From Vitis vinifera (taxonomy: Eukaryota; Streptophyta; Magnoliopsida; Vitales; Vitaceae): 64,000 nt of DNA. Of this stretch, positions 44,801 to 57,579 are shown piece by piece. The stretch is from positions 22,168,001 to 22,232,000 of the forward strand of contig NC_081819.1 in assembly GCF_030704535.1 (NCBI RefSeq), in the 5' to 3' direction. Position numbers and translations under genes: made by a program. The notes beneath the pieces are model-generated. The model had not been told where the DNA came from. It was given only the letters and a program-made list of their open reading frames with translations, and ran no database searches. Numbering within the stretch: position 1 is the stretch's first letter; each line of letters starts with the position of its first letter.

Positions 44801-47800
44801 ATCTAAGAAAAAAGGATCTCTTGGCAAATGGTTTTTGTTATGCTTTCCTTCTCATACTCACGACAATGGGAGTTCTCCATCTAAAATGATTCTTCTTTTA
44901 CACCAAACATATTCGTTTAAATTTACTCAGTTTTCAATGAATGGATAGTCCTTTTTTAATTGTTTACTTTTAAAAATATAATGTATTATCCATTGTTAGC
45001 CATCATAGCAACTTCCCACAAGTAAAATTCATCAAAATGCACTTTCTTTGTCAGTTCTTAAATGATGCATCCTTGCCCTTGTCAATCACTTCGTAATAAT
45101 ATTCCGGTTCCTCTATCAGAGATTGTTAAGCAGAATGACATTGAAGAAAAAATTAACATACCATTACAGTAATCCTGAAGGTTAGCAACAGCAACTTCTA
45201 AGCCTCTGCTTGCAGTTGCATTTTCCACAACAGATGGTACAGCTATACCTTGTCTTCCAATATCCTCCTCAGCAAATGACCCTGAAATCAACAGTAATAA
45301 CACAAAAGGTTAATTGCAACAATGCAAAAACAAAAGAATGTTACTGCACAAATTCTCCATTAATAAAAGCAAATAGCTCCCTATTAAGAAATATCAAATT
45401 TTCCTCTTTTTTATCTGCATGTCATAATATTCACAAAAATAAATTCATATAAGACACAAGTATATGGGAACTTCTCTAATACCACTGATACTTTCGATCG
45501 GTTTTTTTATAGCCTACACCTAATCCTCTATATCTAATTTTCTACAGAACAAATTCATACTTAATTATCAAATAGATATGGGGCATGACCAAACACAGGC
45601 ATGAATTTAGAGGAAAAGTGGCATAGGGTGAAGATAATGATGAAGAAAAATCATTTCTAAGCTACCATTTTCTTTTTGAGGAACAGATTTTCATCTCAAA
45701 AATGGTATGTATATCATAAAGCACAAAATCTTAAAATAGCATAAAACAAAATAAAATTAGTCCACAATATGTCCTAATTATGAAGGAACTGGCTTCCAAC
45801 AAACATAGTTTTGTCCATCTAAACAAAATTCACTACACTAATTGCAGTCTACACAATTCTCCTTGAATCATTCAGCAACTTGGGAGTTGGGACTATCTTT
45901 GAGTAATGTGACTCAGTTGTGTTGTTTTGTGGATGCCCTTGTCCCCATTTCTGCATCTACTCTTTTTCTGAAAAAAACATTACTCACTTCTCTCTTATAC
46001 ATTTGGCCCTCTTCCGGCTTACAACAACCCAGGGAAAGAAAATTTGAAATTATATTTTTTTTCTTTTTTTTCTCCCTTCTTGTGTGGGTCAGGGATTCTA
46101 GTTGAAGTTTTAGTGCAGAGTGCATTCCATCAAAACAGAGGAAGAAATGCAACAAAAAAGAAAAGAAAAATAACAAAACACACTTTGTAAAGAAAGTTGG
46201 AATGCAAAGAACAAAAGAAAAATACATATACAACAAAAATCAAAGCCAGGGGAAAAAAAAAAGCCAAAAACCAAAAACCTACATCAAACAAAATTATCAC
46301 TATTATAAGAATGACCAACAAAAGAGTGGAAAATGTTAGCAAAGAAGATTTTTTTTTTTCCTTTTTTTCCCTTTTTCCTTTTTTTCCTTTTCTTCCTTTT
46401 CTTCCTTTTTTTCTTATATCATAGCAGAGAAGAATCATTTGATATGAAATGACTTGGTTCTAGGAATGAATGCAATCAGAAATATGTGCAATGACCAAGA
46501 ATATAATCATGGACACAAGAAACACTGACATTGGATTCACACAGCTCAGCCCAAATGGTTGGGATGAAGCCTGGGACAAAAACTGTAAGGATCAAAGTGA
46601 AGGGGAAATCTTATAATTGTTCATGGCTTTAGGAAAAGTGTGTCTGACACAATAACTCCATCAAGAAAACAAGATAATCCAGGATCATGGTACAAAAAGT
46701 TAAACACTGACATTGGATTCACACAGCTCAGCCCAAATGGTTGGGATGAAGCCTGGGACAAAAACTGTAAGGATCAAAGTGAAGGGGAAATCTTATAATT
46801 GTTCATGGCTTTAGGAAAAGTGTGTCTGACACAATAACTCCATCAAGAAAACAAGATAATCCAGGATCATGGTACAAAAAGTTAAAGAGTTTGAATTTAG
46901 CATCATTCTGATGGTGCAAAACAATATGTTCAGCCAGTGGAAATGGACAATTAATAGATCTTGAAATCTTACGCAATTTCTGTGCGATTGAAGCAGCCTC
47001 AGCAACACGACTATCATCAGAAAATAGAGGTGAAAGTTCCATCAGGTCGCCTGGGCTGCTATTGAACTCCATCAAGTACTGCAGAGATGAAATCAACAAA
47101 GTGATATTAACTCATTCTATGCAAATGGTAATCAATTTTATGTGTCTTGATAGATAATACCTTTATGAGCTCTATCGTTTGACTAGCAGTTTCTCGCTGG
47201 GCATCTGCACTCTGACAAGAAAGAATTGTATAAATTAAAGGACACCATACAATTGAATCAAACAATGTCTTTCTCCTTATGTATCAACATCAGGCATAGA
47301 TAGACTATACCTGCAGATGATCTCCAATTTTTGCAGCAGTCTGTCCAACACTTGAAATACGGGAATCCAACCTTGCAAAACTATCAAACAAACCATCTAC
47401 ACCTTTTTCCAACTGAAAAAAGACAAATAGGAAATGTAACTGAAGCGTTATCTTAATGGGAACTGCATAACAGATTCAGATTCATCAGACATTCAAGATT
47501 CTAAGTACTTTAGTGGTCCATATATTATCATTTAGACTATGGATGGAAAACCATACAGAGATAAAAGGAAAAGCCTATGAAATCATCCACCAAAAGAGAT
47601 GGGGAAGGGAAAAAATGATCTTTTAAGTAAGGTCCAATAAATCAAGACATAAAAAGCAATAACCACAATCTCCATGGGTTCTTACAACCAAATCCTTACT
47701 GAACAAGGATAGATGCAAATAAAGGAAGATCACAGCAATTTTATCCTCATAATAGTGGCATTGAAGATCATTCATTCCTTCTCAATGATCATCTTGGGGA

Positions 47801-48498
47801 ACATTCTATGGAAAGATTCAAAAGTAAAAAACAATATCAGTTTAATTACTAACCTCAGCAAGTGTTTTGCGGTGCTTAGAGTCTTGGATCGAAACCTCCT
47901 TTTTGAGATTGTAGAGTCTTCCATCAATCTTCAATCAAAAGTAACAAAAAAAAAAGGCTCAGAAAATAAACAAAAGATGACTTGTTCCAGGTCACCACCT
48001 ACGGTCAGAAGATGAACCTGCTGTTGAAGATCAACCAACTCCCTACAAGAATCCTTGAACAAAGATAAAAGGGCATCTACTTCTGGAAATAAAGGGCCTT
48101 GTGCTGATTTTGAAGCATCAGATGGAATTCGCAAATTGCCATTTGGAAGAACATCATTCATACCAATGTTACCATGTCCTTCTGATGAATCAGCTTCTTC
48201 TTCTTGGAAAGATGGGAGGAGCTCATTTACCAAATTTCCAAACAATGCATCAAATGAAAAATCTCCCTAAAAAAGGCAAATAGATATTAAAGTTTGTTCT
48301 GCTAAGAAAATACCAATCAGGAGAGATACTATCAAAACTTAGCTATAGGTGAAAATCTTAATGACACCACTACAATGAAACAGAGAAGTTTTGAGTATTT
48401 ACCTTGAAGTCCTCTATGTCCAGAATAAGCGGAAGGGAACTAACAGATGAAGATTTTGAAACTTGGTCTTTCCTTGTCCCATCTCTACTCCCCTTCAT
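35896..48498 (-). CDS. SEC10: Exocyst complex subunit SEC10
   Basis: An 836-residue subunit of the exocyst, which tethers secretory vesicles to the plasma membrane; in plants it serves polar growth, cytokinesis and defence secretion. It is built from 24 exons: 48403-48498, 48018-48266, 47854-47928, 47311-47412, 47161-47211, 46973-47078, 45162-45281, 43500-43591, 42030-42198, 41879-41955, 41653-41751, 41463-41553, 40421-40506, 40130-40303, 39329-39382, 39103-39231, 38865-38957, 38616-38762, 38230-38327, 37692-37776, 37165-37223, 36988-37086, 36816-36899 and 35896-35971. All junctions are [15 protein letters not shown] opens the conserved part. An N-terminal coiled coil spans [13 protein letters not shown] to [17 protein letters not shown], followed by the helical CorEx rods. 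The C-terminus is [13 protein letters not shown]. Length and order agree with Arabidopsis SEC10 as I recall it. Confidence 0.95.
36112..36665. mobile_element. Nested family-A MITEs in SEC10 intron 23
   Basis: An outer element starts CTATGTTGGTTCC at 36113 and continues after 36477 in opposite orientation to an inner copy. The inner copy (36152-36474) has near-perfect ends GTTATGTTTGATTCC and, reversed, GTTATGTTTAATTTC. The outer sequence reads across the gap exactly like the reverse complement of the inner one (ATTTTCTCATAT, then GGTTTT). The outer copy lacks its far end. Confidence 0.7.
38008..38145 (+). mobile_element. tRNA-derived SINE in SEC10 intron 19
   Basis: The A-box-like CCTGGTTCAAGTTG and the B box GGTTCAAGTCC are about 45 bases apart. 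After them come GGGGGCAAAAA and an AAAT-repeat tail, (AAAT)n, at 38106-38136. It is a relative of the copy at 2381-2490. It is on the strand opposite to SEC10 transcription. Confidence 0.75.
43021..43400. mobile_element. Family-B MITE in SEC10 intron 8
   Basis: The left end GGACCTATTTGAAAACTGTT is followed by an AAAACAG-rich tract that recurs inverted near 43310-43395 (AGAACTGTTTTTTAAAAT). The same family is seen at 52937, 57580 and 63348. It is non-coding, and its middle (AGAGTATTCC) resembles the 52937 copy (AGAGTGTTGT). Confidence 0.6.
43930..44530. mobile_element. Possible old solo LTR in SEC10 intron 7
   Basis: The region has a TATTTATAG box near 44025, an ATAAAAGTTTCAGCATCTAT phrase near 44310, and short direct repeats (GTGTGATTGCC). 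Together these suggest an LTR-retrotransposon long terminal repeat. Ends and target duplication were not found, so family and age are open; it looks broken. Confidence 0.3.
46521..46884. repeat. Recent 182-bp tandem duplication in SEC10 intron 6
   Basis: The block beginning AACACTGACATTGGATTCAC occurs at 46521-46702 and again, base for base as far as I can read, at 46703-46884. Lack of differences points to a very young event or to gene conversion. It ends 88 bases short of exon 6 (46973). Confidence 0.92.
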
Positions 48499-50300
48499 CT
48501 AATTCGATAAAATAAATCAAAAAAGAAAAAAAAATATTTTGAGGCATTCATCATTTGGGGATACTACATGATTCAATTGACATTCAGCTTAAATCTCCAT
48601 TAAGTTACTACTTGACTAATGACTTAAGAGTGAGAGGCGAAGCCAATGCTTTATTCTTTATTAAATAGGAACTATGACAGAAGAAAGTATATGCATACAA
48701 TGAGTTACTGATCCACCAACATGAATTAGAAAAATGACAAAACATACAGCAACAAATTAGCAAAACCCTCTGGTTTGTTTCCTATCAACTCCCCAGAGCC
48801 TCATGATGTCTGAGAAGGATCTGGTGAGAAGAACTTAAAACCATGAAAGAGTATGAATCTTTATTGGACCAAAGAAAAAATATGTATTTTTCTTCAGTGG
48901 GAAAAATACAAATTACAAAGGGCACATTAGAGAAAAATTCTGCCAACAATAACATGAAAATGAACAAAATGATAATCAATTTCACTGTATTCTGTTCATT
49001 TGTGAAAAAAACTGCTTTGTGGACTAAACAATCTATAACCATATTGTTACACAATACTAATGCACGGAAGGATGGTGCAAACCCTGCATCATGTATTATC
49101 AACTTTAGAGTTGTATGAAGTATTAGCCATAGTTCATAAATCAACTAGATAGACACACCAACCAATAACACTTTGTTTGTTACTTTCAGAAAATATGAGA
49201 TTTTTGACGAAAATGATAAGGAAAATTAAGTTGTAGAACAATTATCAATCATGTCGTCTGCCCAGTTGCCATCCTATGTGCACAAAGTCCCCAAGGAGTA
49301 CAACTGGTCCATTGCAATGATCTTGAAGCAGACATTTTTTGCCTTTCTCGGTTAACAAAATATGATATATATACATGAGTCGATTGAAGGTAGACAGGAC
49401 AACCAACAGTTTCAGAGCACAGGTACACCACACAGTGGACTAAGCTTAAACTCGACAGAAGCACCACTCATGTGTCAATAATTCAAGCCAGACTCAAGCA
49501 ACGGTTAACCACTATGAGAACTCCCTCTTCGATACATATAAAATTTCTGGACAGCCTAGTTTATGACAAACACCTGTGCCGGGAAGAACGATTTCACAAC
49601 TCCATTTTGCATCAAACCACAAAACCACAGTAACTTTTGAATAATTTCCATTTGATGTGATTGCTTATGGCATTAATCAAATGAGACATGTGGACGATGT
49701 TTCTCTGCTAGACATCAAATCGACTGCTTTTGAATGCATAGAGGAGATAGAGTAAAGACAGAAATAAACACAATTAGAGGCCCAGACCATCTCCGTTTGC
49801 ATGCTGCGAAAAAGTACGGGAAAATAGAAACGAACTACATGTAAATGTGAATTTTCATTGTTGGTATCCCGAGAAAACATAAACCTCCACTTAACTGAAC
49901 CTAAAACAGCTATTTGGCTCAGCTGAGATCAATTCACGAAACAAACACCTCAGATTCAAAATTTCCTTTTCCTCTGCTTTCTCGTCAACCAAACGACGAC
50001 CAACAAACGCGATTAGACTAAAAAGAAAAAGAAAAAAACCTATAATTTGGCAGAAGCAAAACGGATAATTGATCATGGAATTATTGCAATAACAGAACAA
50101 ATCTGAAAATCAATTGAAACAAATCTTCGACATTTCAGTCCAATATTTCCGATCTCGTGGACCAACGAAGAAAGGGGAGAAACTGATAATCCGTACCTCT
50201 TTTGTCGATCGAATGAGTAGTAGAGAAAGAATTACAAAGGATTTAGCCTTTTTTTCCTTTTTCTTCTCGTCGGATAGATCGAGCAAGGCTAGAGAGAGAA
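48499..50300 (-). other. SEC10 leader intron and 5' UTR exon (predicted)
   Basis: ATG of SEC10 is directly preceded on the minus strand by an acceptor, GAATTAG. A matching donor, AAAAGAG followed by GTACGG, lies at 50196/50197, next to a pyrimidine/GA-rich stretch typical of plant leaders (50197-50310). A 1.7-kb leader intron (48499-50196) is therefore likely. Nothing else coding was found inside it. Confidence 0.45.
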
Positions 50301-50500
50301 AGAAAGGGACTGTTCTCGACGAAGACTACATTGAAAAATACGTCAATATTACGGTTTTGTCCTTTCCAAACCCTGGTGAATCATGGACAATGTAATGGTG
50401 ATTCTGGAATTTTGTTTTTGGCGATTGGCGATTTCAGCGCAAGTGCTTTTAAGTTCTAACAATTCGATCCAAATATGCTTTTATATTTTTAAAAAAAAAG

Positions 50501-50535
<35 letters not shown>

Positions 50536-51900
50536 TTGTTTTTCATTATTAACCAAAAAAATTATTTTAATTTTTATATAAAAAAATCAATAATTCGAAA
50601 ATATATATGGTATAGTACTAAATATTTGAATATTTTTTAGGTTTTAAAAAAGTGTAAAATATTATATTGGATTGTAAAAGATAATGAAAAGTTTATTTTT
50701 AGTGGTGGTAAGTTATCCTCACATGGAAACAATTAAAATATAAAGACAGTCATTTAATAGACCAATACATAAAAATTTTTGATTTATTTTATTAGCATAT
50801 AGAAAGTTTCAATTTTGTGGGAAAATATTGCTTTACAAGTTTATTGTTTTAAAATTGAAAAAATCTAAAATAAATTATTTAGCCTCTTGAGAAATAATTT
50901 TATGATTGTTGGAAGACTTATTTAAATATAAAAAAATTAGAAATTATAAGTATATAAAATTATCTTCATTCACTTGCTTAGAGTTCAATGATGAAAATAT
51001 TTAATTGTGTAAATGAATTTGTTTCATGAACTAAATCCATAATTTTTTTTTAATGATTTGATGTGACGTATCATAATCACTCTATATGTAAATATAACAT
51101 CATTATCATGTTTCGTATAATTGTGAAATCAAATAGATAGATACCCTTTATACGGTCAAATAAACCCTCACATCGTGTGAATCGATTTTGATATTATTAA
51201 AATATTCATCTTATTTGTATATGTGTTTAGTATGAATTATTTTTAACCATATAAACAGGTTTTAAAACTGTGAAATTTTTTAAGCATAAAGCAAACAATA
51301 TCGGTTAGGTGTTGATCGTTACATGTTGTGTTGATGTTATGTTAATTTAATTAATTAAAAATTGGAGATATTAATAATTATTTTTTATTTATTACACATT
51401 GGAATAAAAATATCTTAAGTCTACGCTGTACATGAGTATAAGACGTCTGTCAACTTTTATTTTTGCAAAAATACCCTTTATAAAACACACCCTTCCTCAA
51501 GCCCAAAGGTCAACCAAACATTCCAACATATCCAAGCCCAAGCCTTATATCATTCAAAGAGTTTCATATAAGTGTAGCCCAAGCCCAAATGGTATCCAAA
51601 CATTCGAATATAAGCTGACCCAAGCCCAAATTCCATCAGATACTCTATTAAAAATATTAATTAATTTAATTATTCAATTAAACGTGATTAAAAATATTAA
51701 TTGCATAGAAATAATATGATAATTTACTTCCTGTCCCAACACAATCGTTTGGTATTTTTACATTATTCAACTAATATAAATAAATATGTTGTTGTAAATA
51801 TAAATTTATTATTTTCCATGTTATTTCCAATCACATATTTATTTTATCAAACCGGTTTGGATTATTGATATAATTTTTAATTTGATATTAAATTAAAATT
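50301..51900. other. SEC10-TRAIP divergent spacer
   Basis: AT-rich, with a (TA)n microsatellite at 50502-50533. A patch at 51490-51640 has four copies of AAGCCCAA (around 51500, 51535, 51580 and 51623). No gene is supported. Confidence 0.5.
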
Positions 51901-51983
51901 TTCACTCGTTTAGCGCCCTTTCCCCCTTCTTCCCGCTCGCACGTTTCCGTGGGGCATTTTCTCTTTTTCAAAGCTCGCTCCAG

Positions 51984-51995
51984 TTTCCCGGGAAA
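51984..51995. promoter_or_regulatory. Palindromic E2F-like site before TRAIP
   Basis: TTTCCCGGGAAA is a perfect 12-bp palindrome, and each strand matches the plant E2F consensus WTTSSCSS. It lies 73 bases before the TRAIP ATG, in or near the leader. E2F sites drive S-phase expression of replication and repair genes, which suits TRAIP. Binding is inferred. Confidence 0.5.
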
Positions 51996-52067
51996 AAAGA
52001 AGCCAGAAAGTTGATTCGAAGCGCAGAGAGGCGAATCAGAGAAAGGAAAGCACGAGAGGAGATAGGT

Positions 52068-55000
52068 ATGCTCGGAGGTAGTACATTCGCCAAAACAATA
52101 TGCACGATCTGCTACGAAGATCTCAAGCCAATCGTCGAAGACCTCCAATCCATCTCCGTCTGCGGCCATGTCTTCCACGAACTCTGGTATGTGCGTCTCC
52201 CTTTAAAAGTGTATGTATTCGGAATTGAATACTAGTACAACGTGAATCTTGAAATGTATCGCTCTTTTTTGCGAAATCCAGTTTGCAACAGTGGTTCGAG
52301 TACTGCGCGAATAAGAAGAAGAACAGCTGTCCTGTGTGCAAGCAGACTTGTTCTTTGAATGGTGTTAATCGGCTTTACTTTCAGTCAATCGGCGATGCGA
52401 GCGATCCGACCTTATCTCAGAAACCGCTTAATATCGAGGAAGATCCAGGGGCATTACGTAGAGAGGTCAAGAGATTGGAGGTAAAGGTAGCGGGTCTCAC
52501 TTCCGTTTTGGAACGGAACCAGAAGGATCTCAAAGAGCTCAATGAGGAGGTATCGGATTTGTGTTGTTGTTGTTTTTTTTTTTTTTTCAAATTATTATTT
52601 TTATCTGGTTGGTTGCCGAGAAGATGCAGGGTTTGATTGGAATGGTTGAAATTAAGTTACGTAGAAAATGACTCAGTTTTGAAGACAGCAACAGAAATCA
52701 CCGAGTGGAAAGAGATCTTCCTCTTCCATTCATCCCACATCTCCTCATCAACCAAAAAGAGGGTTTTATTCGAGGGGTTTGGTTTGGTGGGAAAATGTGA
52801 TAAAAGAAAAAAAAAAAAAAAGGATTGAAACTTATAATTTACAACCTGCAAAATTCAGGTCTTCAATAACTTGTGCCTAATACCATTACAGTGCACGTGA
52901 CTTAGTTGAGGTCAGGCTTCAATCTCCTGGAAACATAAAATTGTAAGCTTGCTGTTTGGTAATTGTTTTTGAAAATAGTTTCTTGTCCTTGAAAACAGTT
53001 AGAAAATACTACGGGCAACTTTTGACAAAAAATAGTTTTTTCAAAATTTGTTCAGGTTGTTTTTGAGAACCAATTTCAGGTGTTTTCAGTTTGTTTTTTG
53101 CAGAGTGTTGTTAACAACAATGGAAAAGATATAGAATATTTTGGAAGCTTTTGCACGATGCTTAAGTGTACAACAAGAAGAATAAACTAAGAATATAAAC
53201 GGTCTTAATAATTTAGAACTATTTTTAAGAAATGTTCTTAATTACTGTTTTCAGCCCTTATATTTTTAATGCCGGACCATCACCATCTTGGACCCAAGAA
53301 ACCAACTATCAGTTTTTGTTGAGGTGAAGTTTCCTTGTTTTGGATGCTAAAGCAAAATGAGCCTAAAATATGAAACATTATCTGGTTATAATTTTGCTCA
53401 GTTTTTTCAGCAATGAAATGCAGAGTTGTCTAATTATAAATTTGCTTCGTTACTGTCTTTGGTCTGGTGTTATTTTGTTCTTATTAGCCAATTCTTGTTT
53501 CAGCTGTGCCTTTGCAAGGAGCAGTTTAAGGAGGAGGCAGCGCTGAAGAATGAAATCTTGAAACAGAAAGCATTCATTCAACAGTTGCTTTTTTCAAAAT
53601 CTCAGGTGAATGCTTGGTTTCTTACCATTTTACTAATGTTTGTCTTGTCCTAATGTGGTGTAAAGTTGGGTTATTGAAACTACATTGAATAATTTTGATG
53701 AACCATGTGATAGGATCTGGATAAATCAAACCTGGAGTGTTCAAGACTGCAGGAGAGAAACATGGCCTTGGCTAAAGAGCTTGCAGCACTTAAATTGTAC
53801 GTACTATTTACTAAGGGATCAAAGCTTTTATGTTCTGTACTTCTTTATGAGTTCTTTTATTTCTATAATGTGGGCATATGGTTGCAATCCAGGGTATCTG
53901 ATCTGAGCCTGGATGAAGAAGGGGTTTTGAAGCTGGCTTCTTTTGGTAATGAGGCTAACAACAAGGATACAATAGACATTCTAAAGAGGTCACTGGTCAT
54001 TCGTAACAAGTAAGTCAACTTTGTTGTTTTATAAACTATATGGGTAAATGCGTGGGCAAATTGTTTCAGTTTCTGGTGTTGGGTTTAGCAATCCCAAAAT
54101 TTCTTTGAAGTTCTAGGTTCTGTTACCATATGCTATATTAAATTGTTACTAAATTTCTTTCCTATTATATAGATAGTCACATAATTATTAATCTTACCAC
54201 ATAAATCTGTGTATTCAGCTGATTTTTATTTGTCCAGATGCTTGTGATAATAAGAATGCCATGAAAGCTATGGCTAGTTTGGTCTTTATGTCCCTTGGAG
54301 CAAAGCAGGGTTTGATTGGCCTTCTACTCAAGTTACTTCTAAAAAGATGATTTGATTTAATTTTATAGGGTGATTCTTGAATTCGGTTTAGGAAATATCT
54401 CTAATTTAATTCCATTGGAATGGACACCTTCACCCATGCTTCTCCTTTGCCTCCTTTTTCTCTTCTCAGAATTGGGTGCTGCTTTTTTTTTTTTTATCTG
54501 GTTCATGTTTTGCTTTAAGGATATTTTGAGAAGTAAATAAGACTGTACTCCTATTTAGTCATTTTCTGATGTTTTTAACAGTCAAATAAGTCCTAGCTGC
54601 ATTTTGTTCAATAGGAGTTACAAAGAATTGATGGCAAAATGCAATCTTCTAGGAAGAGGAGAGGCTCGCTCTGTTAGAAAACTTGAGAAGGCTAAAGGGA
54701 AGATACAAAAACTAAAGGTATATCTATCACTACTCCAAACAGTTTTCGTATGGTGATTAGTTTGAAGTTCGATTTAATATACGTTTATCCTTTGGATATT
54801 ACCAGACAAGGGTTCAAGAGTTGGAGACAGCCATTGAAGTGAAAGACAATGAAGTTTTGAGAGCTTTAATTGCTTCCAAGAAAAGAATTGATGAAGAGGC
54901 TAATCTGAATAGTATTAAATGTAACTTTAGTTCTTCACCAATCAATGATTTTTCCCCAGAAGATTGCAAGGATCAACCAGCTGTACCTATATCTAAATCA

Positions 55001-56389
55001 GATCAGATTGGGAACTTGAACAATGGCCCACTTTCTTCCAAGACAGCAGGAAATTCGAATTCCATCAAAGATACGAGTGTAGATTACAGCAAAAGCAATG
55101 TTAATGTTGTGGCTCTAGATCAAGATATAGATCCTTGCCTTCTAATAGACAGAGATGTTTTAGAAATTTCTGCAGCTATGCATGAGCTTCCAGATCCTTA
55201 TTTGAAACCTAAATCCACCAAGGCTGTGGCTGTTCAGAACTCCAGCATATTAGTTCCTGGGGCAGCCTCTGCTATCAGCAGAAAACCTTTAGCACAAGGA
55301 CCAGGTAACAGCATTGGACTTTCAGGTTCAAGGACTAGTACCGAGAAAGATATGTATGATGCTCCTGTTGCTGCTGAAGACAAGCATGTAAAGTTACTTG
55401 TAGATGACATTGAACAACTTCAACCTTTACCTCAGATTAGAAAAGAGGCTCCTTTTCCAATTCGATTCGCCAAACCAGGTATCTATGTTGGGTGCCATTT
55501 GAGATTGGTTTTATAAGTTTTAGCTACCATTAGACTCACTTGCAAGATAACTTGCATGTCTGTATGGGAAAGTTCTTCCATCCTTTAGATTTATTCCCTG
55601 CATGTAGAGAATATTAGAAGCAACTATGCAGCTTGCTTTAGAACAAACAGTCCTTTCTAACAGTTTTTTTTTTTTCTCTCTTTTTTACAACCTGTGAAAA
55701 CCTCCAGGAGATAAATGCTTTGCTCCTGGACTGATAGGTCCTGATGGAACGCCCAGGTACTTAGGAAAATGGTGCAAGCGGGACAAGGCCAACGGATCAA
55801 ATCCATCATCTGTAGGCATGCAAGGATCAAGCACAAGCACTGGTGATTTGATTGCTGTTGGAGCTGATGGGAGAGGTGGTAGAATCAAAGTTCTGAGATC
55901 TCACAATCAGCCTTCAGTGGTGTGTTCTCTCACCTCAACTCCTTATCTGTTTCTTGAAATGAATTTGTGACCCTTACCTTTAAAACTCCCTATCAGTAGA
56001 CAGATACTTCCTTCACTAGTCAGTGCTCTGCTAGGTTTTCCAGTTTGTCCGAGAATTTATACTATCTGTTAATGGCTTGATATAATTAAAATTAACTAGA
56101 AATTTATATATTTTTAAATTACTTGAACAAATATAATTGGACTTATATCTAGGTTTTTTCTCTCTATTTTCTTTCATTCTTCTTATCGTTTCTAAGAACC
56201 AAACACAACCTAAGATATTTCTACACATGGCATTTCAAGCTTGGACTTGAAAGTTGTTTTGGTTTCTCTCAGGATAGGAAGGAGACTTCCGCGTGGGCAA
56301 AGAGATGCAAGCTTGGAACTAAGACGAATGGTTTGCAGTCTCAGGGGTGCTTGCAGATAGAACATTTTTTCTCAAAAACTGGTCGATAA
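52068..56389 (+). CDS. TRAIP: TRAIP-type RING-H2 E3 ubiquitin ligase
   Basis: A 597-residue plant homologue of TRAIP (RNF206/NOPO), a ligase that acts at stalled or converged replication forks. Exons are 52068-52186, 52282-52549, 53504-53605, 53714-53796, 53893-54009, 54615-54717, 54806-55478, 55708-55919 and 56273-56389. The N-terminal RING-H2 has CTIC, SVCGHVFHELC and NSCPVCKQ with all ligands present; exon 1 ends inside the last Cys codon of the middle cluster. A long coiled coil follows (about residues 90-290, LRREVKRLEVKVAGLTSVLE to KIQKLKTRVQELETAI). Then comes a disordered Ser/Asn-rich part, and a conserved C-terminal region from GDKCFAPGLIGPDGTPRYLG to GADGRGGRIKVL. The end, CLQIEHFFSKTGR, resembles a PCNA-interacting (PIP) motif. 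The exact Arabidopsis orthologue is not recalled. Confidence 0.88.
52937..53265. mobile_element. Family-B MITE in TRAIP intron 2
   Basis: The left end GCTGTTTGGTAATTGTTTTT and the right end, reversed (GGGCTGAAAACAGTAATTAA), are imperfect inverted repeats. Both run on into AAAATAGTT tracts. The interior matches the 43021 copy. It is the largest part of the 954-base intron 2. Confidence 0.55.
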
Positions 56390-56777
56390 TCCAATGTACA
56401 AAAGGTCAGCAATGTAGAGGGCAATTTTTTTGAATTTTGTTCCCCTAACAAAACTATGATGCTTTCCTTTTTCATGATTCTTATAATAGCATCGGGAGCT
56501 CATGAATATAATCTCAAAACAGTCTTTACGAATGGTTCTTAACAACAGTTCTCGATCCTTTTTAAGAATAAACTTTTTTTTGGGTACTCAAATATGAAAA
56601 TAAATTTTTGTGAGTATTTTCTATGTAAATGTTCTCAACATATTCATTGTACTGTCAATTTCAACAACCCCTAACATTTTTCTATTATTATTATTATTAT
56701 TGGTTGGCTATTTTGGCACAAAGTGATATTTGGATTAGGACCAGGCATTCATATAAAATGGATGTGTTCATGTTTGA

Positions 56778-56968
56778 CATGGCTATGAAACTTTGTCTTT
56801 TATTTTGAAAAGTATAAAAAAAAATTAATAATTAAGAAAAATGATTTTCTTAGATTGTTCTATAAAAAATATTAATTTTTTTTCTTCTTCATTTTACTTT
56901 TCCTTTTTTTATTTTTTTTTTCATTTATATTTTCCCTCAAAATTTTCTTCAACCAAACATAGTCTTAA
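56778..56968. mobile_element. Shortened family-A MITE
   Basis: It begins GGCTATGAAACTTTGTC and ends AACCAAACATAGTC, the inverted ends of the family. Inside is an AAGAAAAATGATTTTCTTAG tract shared with the 36477 fragment. It is about 190 bases, so much of the interior is gone. Confidence 0.5.
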
Positions 56969-57579
56969 TATATAAGTTAAGAAAATATTGATTTTTATTA
57001 AAATTCTATTTTTCTTTGGGTTTTGTTTTAGCTAATCACGTAATTTATTCATAAACAATATTGTTGAAAAAATCACTTATTTTTTTTATTATATATTATA
57101 TTACCTAGAATATTGTTTTTAGCTTATATTTGAATGTCCATAAAGTTTTCTTAACAACGTTTTTGAACATTGCTAACAAAAAGGTTAAACCAAAATCACT
57201 ATTAAATAGATTTTTACTATTTTGTATGGGAATAATTAATTAAAATAAAAAATTATTTATTCTAAATTCATTTAAGAATAAATGTTAATTAATTTTTATC
57301 ATTTGATATTAAAAAAGAATATTATCATCAGAGTAATAACTAAAAGTACTATTTTTAAATATTTTATTTAGTTTATTATAAAAATATATATATAAAAAAA
57401 TAAAGAAATTAAAGGTATGGTTGGTTACTATTTTTAAAATAGTTTTTTGTTATAGAAAACATAAAATAATTTTGTGGTCTTAAAAGCAAAAAAAAAAGGT
57501 GCTTGTTTAATAATTGTTTTTTTAAATAATTATAAAAAATAGCTTTTGAAAGTTATTCTTTTAGTTTTGTAGGATAAAA

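Noticed and set aside
45842-46438. Several 75-107-codon frames on both strands in SEC10 intron 6
   Set aside because: Built on homopurine and homopyrimidine tracts (Lys- or Phe-rich), typical of chance frames.
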